From positions 2,108,001 through 2,172,000 of the forward strand of contig CAVSES010000002.1 in the NCBI GenBank assembly GCA_963727045.1: a stretch of 64,000 bases of DNA. Direction: 5' to 3'. This DNA comes from Bog-1198 sp963727045 (GTDB lineage: Bacteria; Pseudomonadota; Gammaproteobacteria; Steroidobacterales; Steroidobacteraceae). The notes beneath the pieces were generated by a model, which was given only the letters and a program-made list of their open reading frames with translations, did no database searches and was not told the DNA's origin. The translations under genes and the position numbers were made by a program. Below are positions 55,872-64,000 of this stretch, in pieces; within the stretch, counting starts at the first letter, position 1; the number at the start of each line of letters is the position of its first letter.

Positions 55872-56856
55872 GGGTGGAGCCTGTGCGGGCGAGGTGGATG
55901 GCGAGGTGCAGCGCCGCCCGCAGGCTGCCGGCGTCTGCATTGCCGCTTCGCGCCAAGCTCAAGGCGGTACCGTGATCGACGCTCGTGCGCAGGATCGGCA
56001 GTCCGAGCGTCATGTTCACCGCATTGCCGAATCCGACGTGCTTGATCACCGGCAGCCCTTGATCGTGGTACATCGCGACGATGACATCGGCCGTTTGCAG
56101 GAAGCGGGGGGTGAAGGCCGTGTCCGCGGGTACGGGCCCCTGGAGGTCGAGGCCTTCGGAGCGCAACTCGCGAATCACGGGCTCGATGACCTCGAGTTCC
56201 TCGCTTCCCAGATGTCCGGCCTCGCCCGCGTGCGGATTGAGTCCCAGCACCGCAATTCTCGGCGCGTCCAAGCCGAAATGGCGCTGCAATCCGAAGTTCA
56301 CGATGCGAATCGTGGCGCGCAGCCGCTCACGGGTGATGGCACGCGGCACGTCGGCAAGCGCCAGATGAGTGGTGACCAACGCCACGCGCAAGGATCCGGC
56401 GACCAGCAGCATGACCGGGAGCGCGGCGCGGGTCCGTGCCGCGAGATATTCGGTGTGGCCGGTGAATGCGTAGCCCGCATCCATCAGCGTGCTCTTTTGC
56501 ACCGGTGCCGTGACCATGGCCGCAAATTCGCCGTTCGTGCAGCCGTCGCAGGCGCGGTCCAGCATGTCGATGACGTAGGCGGCATTGCGCGGATCGGGCT
56601 GTCCCGCGATCACCGGCCGGGCGGCCGCAACATGCATGACCTTGAGGGTTCCAGGGCGATGGACGGAGCGCCGCGAGGAGTCATACCGCTCGATGTTGAG
56701 CGGCACGCTCAAGTCGCGGGCCGTGGCCGCCAGCAGCCCGGCATCGCCCGCCACCACGATGTCGGCATTCCATTCATCCTGTGCCAGATCGACACACGCG
56801 TCCGGCCCAATTCCTGCGGGTTCACCCGAGGTGACGACGATCCGCGGCGTGTACAC
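55858..56856 (-). CDS. pdxA: 4-hydroxythreonine-4-phosphate dehydrogenase
   Basis: NAD-dependent step of the DXP-dependent pyridoxal 5'-phosphate pathway. 332 residues from a GTG. RIVVTSGEPAGIGPDACVDLA, MVTAPVQKSTLMDAGYAFTGHTEYLA with the first metal His, LGLNPHAGEAGHLG with the second, and VAMYHDQGLPVIKHVGFGNAVNMTLGLPILRTSVDHGTA with the third are all present. Several PLP enzymes in the window (gcvP, kynU, ODC) use its product. Confidence 0.97.
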   Translation of the reverse strand: MYTPRIVVTSGEPAGIGPDACVDLAQDEWNADIVVAGDAGLLAATARDLSVPLNIERYDSSRRSVHRPGTLKVMHVAAARPVIAGQPDPRNAAYVIDMLDRACDGCTNGEFAAMVTAPVQKSTLMDAGYAFTGHTEYLAARTRAALPVMLLVAGSLRVALVTTHLALADVPRAITRERLRATIRIVNFGLQRHFGLDAPRIAVLGLNPHAGEAGHLGSEELEVIEPVIRELRSEGLDLQGPVPADTAFTPRFLQTADVIVAMYHDQGLPVIKHVGFGNAVNMTLGLPILRTSVDHGTALSLARSGNADAGSLRAALHLAIHLARTGSTRDGT

Positions 56857-56868
56857 CGCTGCGCGCGC

Positions 56869-58176
56869 CTACATCTTGACTTCGACGAAAGCCTCGTCGC
56901 GTAAGCGGCGCAACCACAATTCAGTCTCCTCATCCGCCTTGCTCTCGCGGATGGCTGCGAATGCACGCTGCCGGCGCACATCGTCGGTGCTGTCGTATGT
57001 GCGGGTGCCCAGCATCTGCACGATGTGCCAGCCATAGCGGCTCTTGAACGGTTCGCTGATCTCGTCTGGCTTCAAGTCCGCAATCGCCTTGTCGAATTCC
57101 GGTACGAACGTGCCCGGGCCGCTCCAGCCCAGATCGCCGCCGTCTGGCGCGGAGCCCGGATCCGCGGAATTGGTCGAGGCCAGGCCGGCGAAATCTTCAC
57201 CCTTCAGGATGCGATCGCGCAGCTTGCTCAGTTTCTGGCGCACCGTCTCGTCGTCATCCAGCTCGTTCGTCTTCATCAGGATGTGGCGGACGTGAATCTG
57301 GTTGATGATGACCGGGGCCTCGCCGCTGCGTCGTTCGTTCAGCTTCACGATGTGAAATCCGCTCGGCGTGCGCACGGGCTCGCTCACTTCGCCCGCCTTC
57401 ATTCTCGTGACCAGATCCAAAATGAACTGCGGCAGCTGGGTGCCTTTGCGCCAGCCGAGCTGGCCGCCGTCCAACGCCGTCTGGCTGTTGGAGTTTGCGA
57501 TCGCGAGTTGACCGAAGTCCTCGCCCTTGGAGGCGCGGGCGGCCAGGTCCTGCGCCTTGTGCGTAATCTCCTCCAGCTGCTGCGGCGTTGCGGCCTCCGG
57601 CAGCGACAGGAGAATGTGCGATACGTTGAATTCATCGTTGGCGGCCGAGGTTTGCTGACGCGTGAGAAACTGCTCGAGCTCGTGGGGACTCACGTTGATG
57701 TGAGCGATCACGTCGCGCTGCCGCAGAGTGCTCAAGGTCAGCTCCCTGCGCATCCCTTCGCGATACTGCTTGTATTCGACGCCCTGCGCGGCCAGCGCCG
57801 TCGGAAGCTGATCGAACGGGATCTTGTTGCGGCTCGCGATTTCCTGCAGCGCGCTGTTCAATTGCTCGTCGGACACCGTCAGGCCCACCCGTTTGGCATG
57901 CTGGGACTGGATTTCCTGAAGTATCAGGCGATCGAGGACCTGCTGCTTCAGCACGCTTTGCGAGGGCAGTTCGACCTTCTGTTCCTGCAGCCGCCGGGTG
58001 ACCGCATCCATCTGTGCGTCAAGCTCGCTTTTCAGCACCAGCCCGTCGTTGACGATGGCGGCGATCCGGTCGAGCATTTCGCCGTGCACGCCGATGTCGC
58101 GGGTCTGTGCATGGGCCGCCATCGGCAGCAGGGGCGGCAGCATCGCCAACAAGCAAAATACCGCAAACTTACGCAT
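56869..58176 (-). CDS. surA: periplasmic chaperone/peptidyl-prolyl isomerase SurA
   Basis: Folds and escorts outer-membrane proteins, including LptD. 435 residues, with a signal peptide (MRKFAVFCLLAMLPPLLPMAAHAQ). The N-terminal chaperone domain (DRIAAIVNDGLVLKSELDAQMDAVTRRLQEQKVELPSQSVLKQQVLDRLILQEIQ) precedes two parvulin domains: VSHILLSLPEAATPQQ ... DGGQLGWRKGTQLPQF and VRHILMKTNELDDDE ... DGGDLGWSGPGTFVPEFDKAI. The C-terminal helix ends the chain. It follows lptD with a 15-base gap. Confidence 0.97.
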   Translation of the reverse strand: MRKFAVFCLLAMLPPLLPMAAHAQTRDIGVHGEMLDRIAAIVNDGLVLKSELDAQMDAVTRRLQEQKVELPSQSVLKQQVLDRLILQEIQSQHAKRVGLTVSDEQLNSALQEIASRNKIPFDQLPTALAAQGVEYKQYREGMRRELTLSTLRQRDVIAHINVSPHELEQFLTRQQTSAANDEFNVSHILLSLPEAATPQQLEEITHKAQDLAARASKGEDFGQLAIANSNSQTALDGGQLGWRKGTQLPQFILDLVTRMKAGEVSEPVRTPSGFHIVKLNERRSGEAPVIINQIHVRHILMKTNELDDDETVRQKLSKLRDRILKGEDFAGLASTNSADPGSAPDGGDLGWSGPGTFVPEFDKAIADLKPDEISEPFKSRYGWHIVQMLGTRTYDSTDDVRRQRAFAAIRESKADEETELWLRRLRDEAFVEVKM

Positions 58177-58191
58177 GAGTCGAAGTTCCTG

Positions 58192-60639
58192 TCAGGGGGC
58201 CTGATACTGGGCATTCGGGTCCCGGGTTGAGTACCCGCGGATCGATTGTTCCAAGAAGGAATCCGCACGCTTTCCGACTGAACTCAAGCCCGTGAGTTCC
58301 AATTGTAATGCAAACGAGGTGTCCAGTCCTCCGTTGAAGTTGCTGATGTAGCGTCGCTGCACGACCTGAATGCGGTAGCAGCAGCTTTTGTATTCAAAAC
58401 CAGCCACTTGTTCGATCGTTTTCTTGTCCTGGAGCGAATAGACCCAGCGGCCCACGGTATTCCAGTGCGCTGTGATGGGCCAGGCGAACGAGCCGTCCCA
58501 CTGTTTCAGGATGACCCCTTGAGTCAGGACGTTTTGCTGAAAGCGGTAGCCCAGGTTGACCACCCGGGTCGGGTCCGGGCGGTACTGCAGTGAGACCTCG
58601 GATTTGTCTGTTTGCGAGGTGTACGGGTTCCACAGATAGTCGAAGTTGAAGCTGAAGTGCTTGTAGGCGGTCACCGCAACATCGGCGACGAGATCCGAAG
58701 CCGGGTATTGTGCCAGTGTCTGGCCGGAGCCGAGGGGTGCAAAGGTCTGCAGCGGCAGGCCCGAGACATATTGGCCGGGCATGACCGCGAGGGTCTGTCC
58801 GCGGGCATTGACCAACGCCTGGCCCGGCAGGGCGAGGGGATTGACTCCGGGTACGGTGACCAAGGTTTCGCCGGATGCCGCCAAGGCGTCCACCGCGGGC
58901 AAACCCACCCGCGGAATCGAGAAATAGCGGATCTGGCCGAGGGTGGCCGACAGATACTGCGTGCCCGATGCGGTATCGAAGAGCCGCGTGGTCATGGCGA
59001 GAGCCACCTGATTGGCATCGCCGATCCGGTCCTCGCCCACGTATCGGTTGGTCCGAAACAACTCAGTGAGGTTCAAGTCGGGCAGTCCGGTGTCGAACAG
59101 CGGCAGGTTGTCCTGGTTGCGATAGGGAACGTAGCTGTAGGCGATGCGCGGCTCGAGCGTCTGGGTCCGTTGTCCCTTGGACCCCGCGTCGCGGGTGAAC
59201 ACGAGGCCCGCATCGACCCGCGCATAGGGCAACGTCCGAGTGGGTGTGCTCGGGGCACCGATGCCGATGGCGGCGGCATTCTTGAGATCGTACTGCGTAA
59301 AATCGTAGCCCACCGCGGGCTCGAAGAAGTAGCCGGATCCGCGGCTCGACCAGCGAATTTCCGGCGCCAGGTTCAGGCGCACGCCCGTCGGGCCCACTTC
59401 GCGGAGGAAATTGACGGCCTCGGCGTCAAGCGCGAATTCGAATTGGCTGTTCATGATCGGCCACAGGGCATCGGCTTGAATCCGCGGCACACGCGAGTAG
59501 GGACGCTGGTCGCAGAGCGCCGGCGGCAACGAGACTCCGGCGCGGCAAGTCGTGAGCACGTTGATGATATCGATGGTCTGGAAATTTTGCAGCTCGCCGC
59601 GCACCCGCCACGCATCGTCGTAATAGAGGATATCCGCGCGGCGTTCGAGGAACGTCACGCTGGTCTGGTCGGAACCCACGGCGAAGTCTTCGAAGTAGCT
59701 CGAGTCGCTGACGCCCGCAATATCGGCGTCGAAACGCATTCCCTGCTTCAGGTTCGTGATGTCCGTGAAGTGCAGGTAGCTGCGGTCGCTGTGGAATTGC
59801 GAATCGTTCGGCAAGAACGTGGCGTCGAGCTGGCCGTGGGAATCCGCGGTCAGGAAGCGAAAACTCTCCGCGAGCTGCACGCCGCGCGCCGACAGCAGTC
59901 CGGGCGTGAGCGTGAGATCGTAGTTCGGCGCCAGGTTGAAGTAATAGGGAACTTCCAGTTCGAAGCCATTGTTTCCGGAATGGCCGAAACTTGGGAAAAG
60001 CAAGCCGCTCTTGCGCTCGTCCCCCAGGGGAAACGAGATGTAGGGCGTGTAGAAGATCGGCACGTCCTTGAAGCGCATGGTGACGTCGCGCGCGACGCCC
60101 TCCTGAACCTTGGTGTCGAGACTGATGGAGGAGGCTTGCAGCATCCAATCCTCGTTACCCACCGGACAGCTGGTATAGCGCACCGTCACCAGCTTCACCT
60201 TGCCGTCCGGAAGCACGTCGATGTCCTTCGCGAAGCCGCGCCCGTTGCGATCCATGAGCTGAAAGTTCGCCTGATCGAAATTCGCGGCACCGTCGATGTC
60301 ATAGCTGCCGGTGGTGCTGCGCACGCGCAATTTCGGATCCGAGAAATCCACGCCCCCTTTGACCGCGACGCGCCCGGTCTTGTCGTCGTAGGTGACCGAA
60401 TCCGAGGTGACGCTGCGCGCGTCCTGCCGCACCCTCACGCGGCCGTTCAGCACGGCGCTGCCGTTGGCGTCGAGCACGGCGTCGTCGCTGTCGATGTGAA
60501 TCCGATGATCGTCGGCGGCGATGTCGCTCGCGACGGGTGCCTCATACTTCGGCGGAGCGGGACACATGTCTGCGGCGCGGACCATGGAGGCAATCGCGAG
60601 GCAGACGACGGTGAATGCGGCTCGAGCGGGAAAAGCCAT
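58192..60639 (-). CDS. lptD: LPS-assembly protein LptD
   Basis: Outer-membrane beta-barrel that, with LptE, inserts LPS into the outer leaflet. 815 residues from the ATG at 60639, giving a signal peptide ending VRAAD. The N-terminal OstA jelly-roll (SDDAVLDANGSAVLNGRVRVRQDARSVTSDSV) is followed by the barrel. The disulfide cysteines are all visible: CPAPP (Cys26), TSCPVGNEDW, and YKSCCYRIQV. The barrel has unusually long inserts with LPGQALVNARGQTLAVMPGQ repeats around residue 600. First gene of lptD-surA-pdxA-rsmA-usp-apaG-apaH. Confidence 0.96.
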   Translation of the reverse strand: MAFPARAAFTVVCLAIASMVRAADMCPAPPKYEAPVASDIAADDHRIHIDSDDAVLDANGSAVLNGRVRVRQDARSVTSDSVTYDDKTGRVAVKGGVDFSDPKLRVRSTTGSYDIDGAANFDQANFQLMDRNGRGFAKDIDVLPDGKVKLVTVRYTSCPVGNEDWMLQASSISLDTKVQEGVARDVTMRFKDVPIFYTPYISFPLGDERKSGLLFPSFGHSGNNGFELEVPYYFNLAPNYDLTLTPGLLSARGVQLAESFRFLTADSHGQLDATFLPNDSQFHSDRSYLHFTDITNLKQGMRFDADIAGVSDSSYFEDFAVGSDQTSVTFLERRADILYYDDAWRVRGELQNFQTIDIINVLTTCRAGVSLPPALCDQRPYSRVPRIQADALWPIMNSQFEFALDAEAVNFLREVGPTGVRLNLAPEIRWSSRGSGYFFEPAVGYDFTQYDLKNAAAIGIGAPSTPTRTLPYARVDAGLVFTRDAGSKGQRTQTLEPRIAYSYVPYRNQDNLPLFDTGLPDLNLTELFRTNRYVGEDRIGDANQVALAMTTRLFDTASGTQYLSATLGQIRYFSIPRVGLPAVDALAASGETLVTVPGVNPLALPGQALVNARGQTLAVMPGQYVSGLPLQTFAPLGSGQTLAQYPASDLVADVAVTAYKHFSFNFDYLWNPYTSQTDKSEVSLQYRPDPTRVVNLGYRFQQNVLTQGVILKQWDGSFAWPITAHWNTVGRWVYSLQDKKTIEQVAGFEYKSCCYRIQVVQRRYISNFNGGLDTSFALQLELTGLSSVGKRADSFLEQSIRGYSTRDPNAQYQAP

Positions 60640-60707
60640 GGACAAAATGCATCGCCTTAGTCGGTATACTGGAAGCCGCCGCATTTGCGGTTAGCGAATG
60701 GTCAAGC

Positions 60708-61742
60708 ATGGGTGTACCGGATGCAAGCGATTCTCGCCTGGCGGAATTGACCCGCTGGGTGTTCGACGACTTGGGATTTGCGGGCAGCGGGATCGCGCCC
60801 GCCTCGGTCGACGCGAGTTTCCGCCGCTATTTTCGCGTGACCCGCGGCGAGGAAACCTACATCGCGATGGACGCGCCGCCCGGGAAGGAAGACCTCGAGC
60901 CTTTCGTGAAGGTGGCGAGAATGCTTCTCGGTATCGGACTCAACGTGCCGGTGGTTTTGGCAAGGGATGCGAAGCAGGGTTTTCTGCTGCTGTCGGACTT
61001 GGGAACGCGGCAGTATCTCGATGAGCTCCGGGGCGCCGGCGCGGCCGACCGGCTCTATGCGGATGCGCTCAAGGCCTTGAGGGCCATGCAATCGGCCGAC
61101 GAAGCGATGTCGCGTGATCTGCCGCGCTATGACCGTGCCATGCTGATGCGCGAAATGGAGCTCATGCCGCAGTGGTTTCTTGGCGATCATCTGGGACTCA
61201 AGTTGTCGGCCGCCGAACTCGGCATGCTGAACCGCCTGTTCGAGGCCCTGGTGCGGAGCGCACTGGCGCAGCCTGCGGCATTCGTGCATCGCGATTATCA
61301 TTCGCGCAATCTGTTGGTGACGCCGGCCGACAATCCCGGCATCCTTGATTTTCAGGACGCGGTGTGGGGGCCCGTCACCTACGATTTGGTGTCGTTGCTC
61401 AAGGATTGCTATATCGAATGGCCCGCGGCGCGAGTGCGCGCATGGGCTTTGGAGCACCGCGAACGGCTGCTCGCCGGCGGGTTTGCGCTCGCAGCAACCG
61501 AGGACACGTTCATCCGGTGGTTCGATCTCATCGGGTTGCAGCGGCACATCAAAGTGCTGGGAATATTCGCGCGCCTCAACTATCGGGATCGAAAGTCCCA
61601 ATATCTGCTCGATTTGCCGCGGGTGCTCAACTACACGCGGGCCGCCGCCGCGGAGTATCCCGAAACGGCGGAGTTCGCCCAATTCATCGCCAGGCGCATC
61701 GACCCCGAATTTTCCGCCGCCCAGGAGCGCGCGAGCGCATGA
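60708..61742 (+). CDS. amgK: N-acetylmuramate/N-acetylglucosamine kinase AmgK
   Basis: Cytoplasmic anomeric sugar kinase of the aminoglycoside-phosphotransferase fold that phosphorylates MurNAc at C1 in the recycling route bypassing MurA. The 344-residue protein has ASFRRYFRV, LLLSDLGTRQYLDEL, the Brenner motif AFVHRDYHSRNLLV and ILDFQDAVWGPVTYDLVSLLKDCYIEW with the metal Asp. It is divergent from lptD and coupled by ATGA to murU, exactly the Pseudomonas arrangement. TATACT lies 37 bases before the ATG. Confidence 0.95.
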   Translation: MGVPDASDSRLAELTRWVFDDLGFAGSGIAPASVDASFRRYFRVTRGEETYIAMDAPPGKEDLEPFVKVARMLLGIGLNVPVVLARDAKQGFLLLSDLGTRQYLDELRGAGAADRLYADALKALRAMQSADEAMSRDLPRYDRAMLMREMELMPQWFLGDHLGLKLSAAELGMLNRLFEALVRSALAQPAAFVHRDYHSRNLLVTPADNPGILDFQDAVWGPVTYDLVSLLKDCYIEWPAARVRAWALEHRERLLAGGFALAATEDTFIRWFDLIGLQRHIKVLGIFARLNYRDRKSQYLLDLPRVLNYTRAAAAEYPETAEFAQFIARRIDPEFSAAQERASA

Positions 61743-62428
61743 GCGCAGCGCCTGAACGCCCGCGCGCCGCCATGATTCTGGCTGCCGGCCGGGGCGAGCG
61801 GATGCGGCCCATGACCGACACCACTCCGAAACCCATGCTGCGCGTGCGCGGTCAACCGCTGATCGAACGCCACGTCGCGGCCCTGGCGCGCGCCGGGATG
61901 GAGCGGATCGTGATCAATCTCGCCTGGCTCGGCGCGCAGATACGAGAGTATCTTGGCGACGGCGCACGCTATGGCGCGCCGATCATCTACAGCGAAGAAC
62001 GGCCGCATGCGCTGGAAACCGCCGGCGGCATCTTCCGCGCATTGCCGCATCTTGCGCCGGGGCCTTTTGCGGTGGTCAACGGTGATGTTTATACGGACTT
62101 TCCATTCGAGACCCTTCGGATCGCCTCCGATCGTGATGCGCACCTGGTCCTGGTGCCGAATCCGCCGCAGCATCCGCACGGTGATTTCGGACTCGACCGG
62201 GGCCTCGCGGTGCCCTCGGCCGCGAGCCAATACACCTTTTCCGGGATCGCCGCGTATCGGTGCGGCTTCTTCAGCGGATGTTCGGACGGCGCATTCCCGT
62301 TGAAGCCCCTGCTGCTGCGCGCCATGGCGGCAAATCGCTGTTCCGCAGAGCTTTACACGGGATCGTGGGAAGATGTCGGCACGCCGGAGCGGCTGCGGGT
62401 CTTGAACGCCGGCCAGGAGCCTGTCTGA
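61739..62428 (+). CDS. murU: N-acetylmuramate alpha-1-phosphate uridylyltransferase MurU
   Basis: Makes UDP-MurNAc from MurNAc-1-phosphate, the step after AmgK; this route gives intrinsic fosfomycin tolerance in pseudomonads. The 229-residue nucleotidyltransferase begins PRAAMILAAGRGERMRPMTDTTPKPML (the G-x-G-x-R ... PKP motif) and carries FAVVNGDVYTDFPF with the metal Asp, and LYTGSWEDVGTPERL. A perfect 11-bp palindrome lies over its stop codon. Confidence 0.95.
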   Translation: MSAAPERPRAAMILAAGRGERMRPMTDTTPKPMLRVRGQPLIERHVAALARAGMERIVINLAWLGAQIREYLGDGARYGAPIIYSEERPHALETAGGIFRALPHLAPGPFAVVNGDVYTDFPFETLRIASDRDAHLVLVPNPPQHPHGDFGLDRGLAVPSAASQYTFSGIAAYRCGFFSGCSDGAFPLKPLLLRAMAANRCSAELYTGSWEDVGTPERLRVLNAGQEPV

Positions 62429-62443
62429 ATGCTCAGACAGGCT
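62418..62443. repeat. perfect palindrome over the murU stop
   Basis: AGCCTGTCTGA (62418-62428) and TCAGACAGGCT (62433-62443) are perfectly inverted with a 4-base ATGC loop. The left arm contains the murU TGA stop. There is no T-run, so it is not a classic terminator. It lies 27 bases before the lipA start. Could attenuate read-through from murU or serve as an operator. Confidence 0.5.
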
Positions 62444-62458
62444 GCACGGGCCCTGGGG

Positions 62459-62464
62459 TACAAT
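62459..62464 (+). promoter_or_regulatory. -10 element for leaderless lipA
   Basis: TACAAT (5/6) lies exactly 6 bases before the lipA ATG at 62471, between the murU palindrome and lipA. No ribosome site is present in the gap. Confidence 0.5.
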
Positions 62465-62470
62465 TCGGGC

Positions 62471-63544
62471 ATGTCGAAGTTCAAGGGCATCCCCATATCG
62501 CAGGAACCGCGGCCCGCGCGCAGCGGCGACAAATACACCACCGCTCAAGGCTTTACCGCGATCCGAGACGGCGTCAAACCGAAGCCCCAAGCGCTCGCAG
62601 CGGCGGCCGCAGCCGCCGCGCCCGCGCAGCGCCTCCCCACGTGGCTGCGGGCGCCGCTGGCGTCGGGAAAGGAGTTCGCTGCGGTCAGACAAATCGTGCG
62701 CGAGCACCGTCTGAGCACGGTGTGCGAAGAGGCCAAATGCCCGAACATCGGCGAGTGCTGGAACGCCGGCACCGCAACCATCATGCTGATGGGCTCCGTA
62801 TGCACGCGTGCCTGTCGATTTTGTGCGGTGGACACCGGCAATCCCCGCGGCTGGCTGGACCCGCAGGAACCGGAGAACGTCGCCCGCTCGGTCCAACTGA
62901 TGGGCCTCCAGTACGTGGTGCTCACGTCGGTCAACCGCGATGATCTTGCGGATGGCGGATCGGCGCACTACGCCGCGGCGATTCGCGCCATCAAACGGCG
63001 CAATCCCGGCACCGCGGTGGAGGCATTGACGCCGGATTTCCAAGGCGTCATACGCGACGTGCAAACCGTCCTGGATGCGGGGGTGGACGTGTTCGCGCAG
63101 AATGTGGAGACGGTCCGCCGCCTGACCCATCCGGTGCGCGATCCACGCGCCGGCTACGCGCAGACCATCGATGTGCTCCGGGAGGCGAAGATCCACAGGC
63201 CCTCGGCGTTGACCAAGACGAGCTTGATGCTCGGATTGGGCGAAACCGAGGAGGAAATTCTTGAGACCCTGCGGGATCTTCGCGCTGCCGCGGTCGACAT
63301 CCTGACTCTCGGACAGTATTTGAGACCGACGCCAAATCACTTGAGTGTCGAGAGATTCGTCACGCCCGTGGAATTCGATCGATACCGCGAACAGGCATTG
63401 TCACTGGGATTTTTGGAGTGCGTTTCCGGCCCATTGGTGCGTTCGAGCTACCGCGCGGAGCGTGCTCTGGCGCGCAACAATGCCGGGCTCGACAACGCCC
63501 GGGCCGTGCCCGCCGCACCCGCCGGAGCGCGCCCCGCCTCATGA
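62471..63544 (+). CDS. lipA: lipoyl synthase
   Basis: Radical-SAM enzyme inserting two sulfurs into octanoyl chains on GcvH and dehydrogenase E2 domains. 357 residues from the ATG at 62471. Auxiliary cluster ligands are Cys85, Cys90 and Cys96 (CEEAKCPNIGEC); the radical-SAM triplet is Cys111, Cys115, Cys118 (CTRACRFC). The C-terminal RSSYRAERAL provides the auxiliary Ser ligand. A poly-Ala segment (about 41-51) and an Ala/Pro tail are lineage-specific. Its stop overlaps lipB's start (ATGA). Confidence 0.97.
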   Translation: MSKFKGIPISQEPRPARSGDKYTTAQGFTAIRDGVKPKPQALAAAAAAAAPAQRLPTWLRAPLASGKEFAAVRQIVREHRLSTVCEEAKCPNIGECWNAGTATIMLMGSVCTRACRFCAVDTGNPRGWLDPQEPENVARSVQLMGLQYVVLTSVNRDDLADGGSAHYAAAIRAIKRRNPGTAVEALTPDFQGVIRDVQTVLDAGVDVFAQNVETVRRLTHPVRDPRAGYAQTIDVLREAKIHRPSALTKTSLMLGLGETEEEILETLRDLRAAAVDILTLGQYLRPTPNHLSVERFVTPVEFDRYREQALSLGFLECVSGPLVRSSYRAERALARNNAGLDNARAVPAAPAGARPAS

Positions 63545-64000
63545 GCGACGCCCCTGTGATCCGGCATCTGGGGCTCTCGCCGTACGAGCCCACCTGGCGG
63601 GCGATGCAGCGATTCACGGACCAGCGCGAGAAGTCGACGCCCGATGAGATTTGGTTCGTCGAACATCCGCCGGTGTTTACGCTGGGGTTGAACGCAAGCC
63701 GCGAGCATCTGCTGTCGCCGGGCGACATCCCGGTGGTTCAAATCGACCGCGGCGGTCAAGTGACCTATCACGGACCCGGGCAGCTCATCGTCTATCCGCT
63801 CATCGATTTGCGCCGCCGGCGCCTGGGTGTTCGCGAATTGGTCGTGGCGCTCGAGAGCGCCGTCATCGGCTACGTCGCCGGGCTGGGCCTGGCCGCCGCG
63901 GGTTCGCGCGAGGCGCCCGGGGTGTACGTCGGCGGCGTCAAGCTCGCGAGCGTTGGCCTGCGGATCCGGCGCGGCGCGAGCTATCACGGTTTGGCGCTCA
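63541..64000 (+). CDS. lipB: octanoyltransferase LipB, 3' end beyond the window
   Basis: Transfers octanoate from ACP to apo-lipoyl domains, the step before LipA. The visible ~153 residues show PYEPTWRAMQRF, EIWFVEHPPVFTLGLNASREHLL, VVQIDRGGQVTYHGPGQLIVYPLIDL and YVGGVKLASVGLRIRRG with the catalytic Lys. The nucleophilic Cys lies downstream of the window end. lipA precedes lipB here, the reverse of E. coli but common elsewhere. Confidence 0.95.
   Translation, partial: MSDAPVIRHLGLSPYEPTWRAMQRFTDQREKSTPDEIWFVEHPPVFTLGLNASREHLLSPGDIPVVQIDRGGQVTYHGPGQLIVYPLIDLRRRRLGVRELVVALESAVIGYVAGLGLAAAGSREAPGVYVGGVKLASVGLRIRRGASYHGLAL

Noticed and set aside
1..64000. Insertion sequences, prophage, CRISPR array, rRNA or toxin-antitoxin genes
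   Set aside because: None was seen: no transposase or integrase motifs, no regularly spaced direct repeats, no 16S/23S-like stretches.

Overview
The window is high-GC (mid-60s percent by eye) gammaproteobacterial chromosome with very dense, largely housekeeping content. Evidence for the class: a CRP/Vfr-type regulator, coq7 and a ubiH/ubiI pair, the zapA - 6S RNA - 5-formyl-THF cyclo-ligase block, the lptD-surA-pdxA-rsmA-apaG-apaH block, and lptD divergent from amgK-murU as in pseudomonads. The mix fits a Steroidobacter/Nevskia/Xanthomonas-like lineage, but no 16S gene is present and the assignment is inference.

Layout. 0-5.6 kb: end of rpe, crp, coq7, rplM-rpsI, tRNA-Gln(CTG) with terminator, kup, rpiA. 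5.6-5.9 kb: a complete transcription unit for a 21-residue lysine/alanine microprotein. 5.9-12.4 kb: EVE protein, cyclo-ligase, 6S RNA, zapA, a ZapB-like coiled coil, and divergently ygfB-pepP-ubiH-ubiI. 12.1-17.5 kb: phhB, ispG, an ECF sigma / membrane protein / bactofilin-like RDD operon, a small SMR-like membrane protein, a decayed acetyltransferase gene and yciH. 17.5-22.6 kb: tandem glycine riboswitch and gcvT-gcvH-gcvPA-gcvPB (with two apparent indels), then dgkA. 22.6-25.5 kb: a 952-residue Nma111-like double HtrA protein. 25.5-28.2 kb: cobalt-type nitrile hydratase operon with an ABM-like protein and a divergent CGNR regulator around one symmetric promoter/operator. 28.2-43.5 kb: mixed metabolism and maintenance: tsaC/sua5, ornithine decarboxylase, YcbK-like and L,D-transpeptidase, cytochrome c, HIT, DUF255, rlmI, lgt-thyA-SET-2OG oxygenase-polB-ATL, and a 59-residue membrane protein. 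43.5-53.4 kb: a plus-strand cluster (cyclase, permease, PLP enzyme, CDGSH-bicupin, LysR, folA) facing a minus-strand kynurenine operon (3-HAO, kynU, kmo). 53.4-64 kb: apaH, apaG, usp, rsmA, pdxA, surA, lptD; then amgK-murU, lipA and partial lipB.

Gene linkage. Adjacent same-strand genes very often overlap by 4 bases (ATGA or TTGA), so most operons look translationally coupled. The glycine cleavage genes meet lipA/lipB function (GcvH needs lipoate). The outer-membrane block (lptD, surA) sits back to back with cell-wall recycling (amgK, murU). kmo, kynU and 3-HAO make the quinolinate precursor for NAD.

Most notable: (i) six genes have a -10 hexamer exactly six bases before the start codon, predicting leaderless mRNAs; (ii) the microprotein unit with a near-consensus CRP site; (iii) the formamidase-like / PLP / cupin set beside the true kynurenine genes, including an unusual two-CDGSH plus bicupin fusion; (iv) the CGNR-controlled nitrile hydratase locus; (v) paired frameshifts in gcvPA/gcvPB and an internal deletion in a GNAT gene, each either real decay or assembly error.
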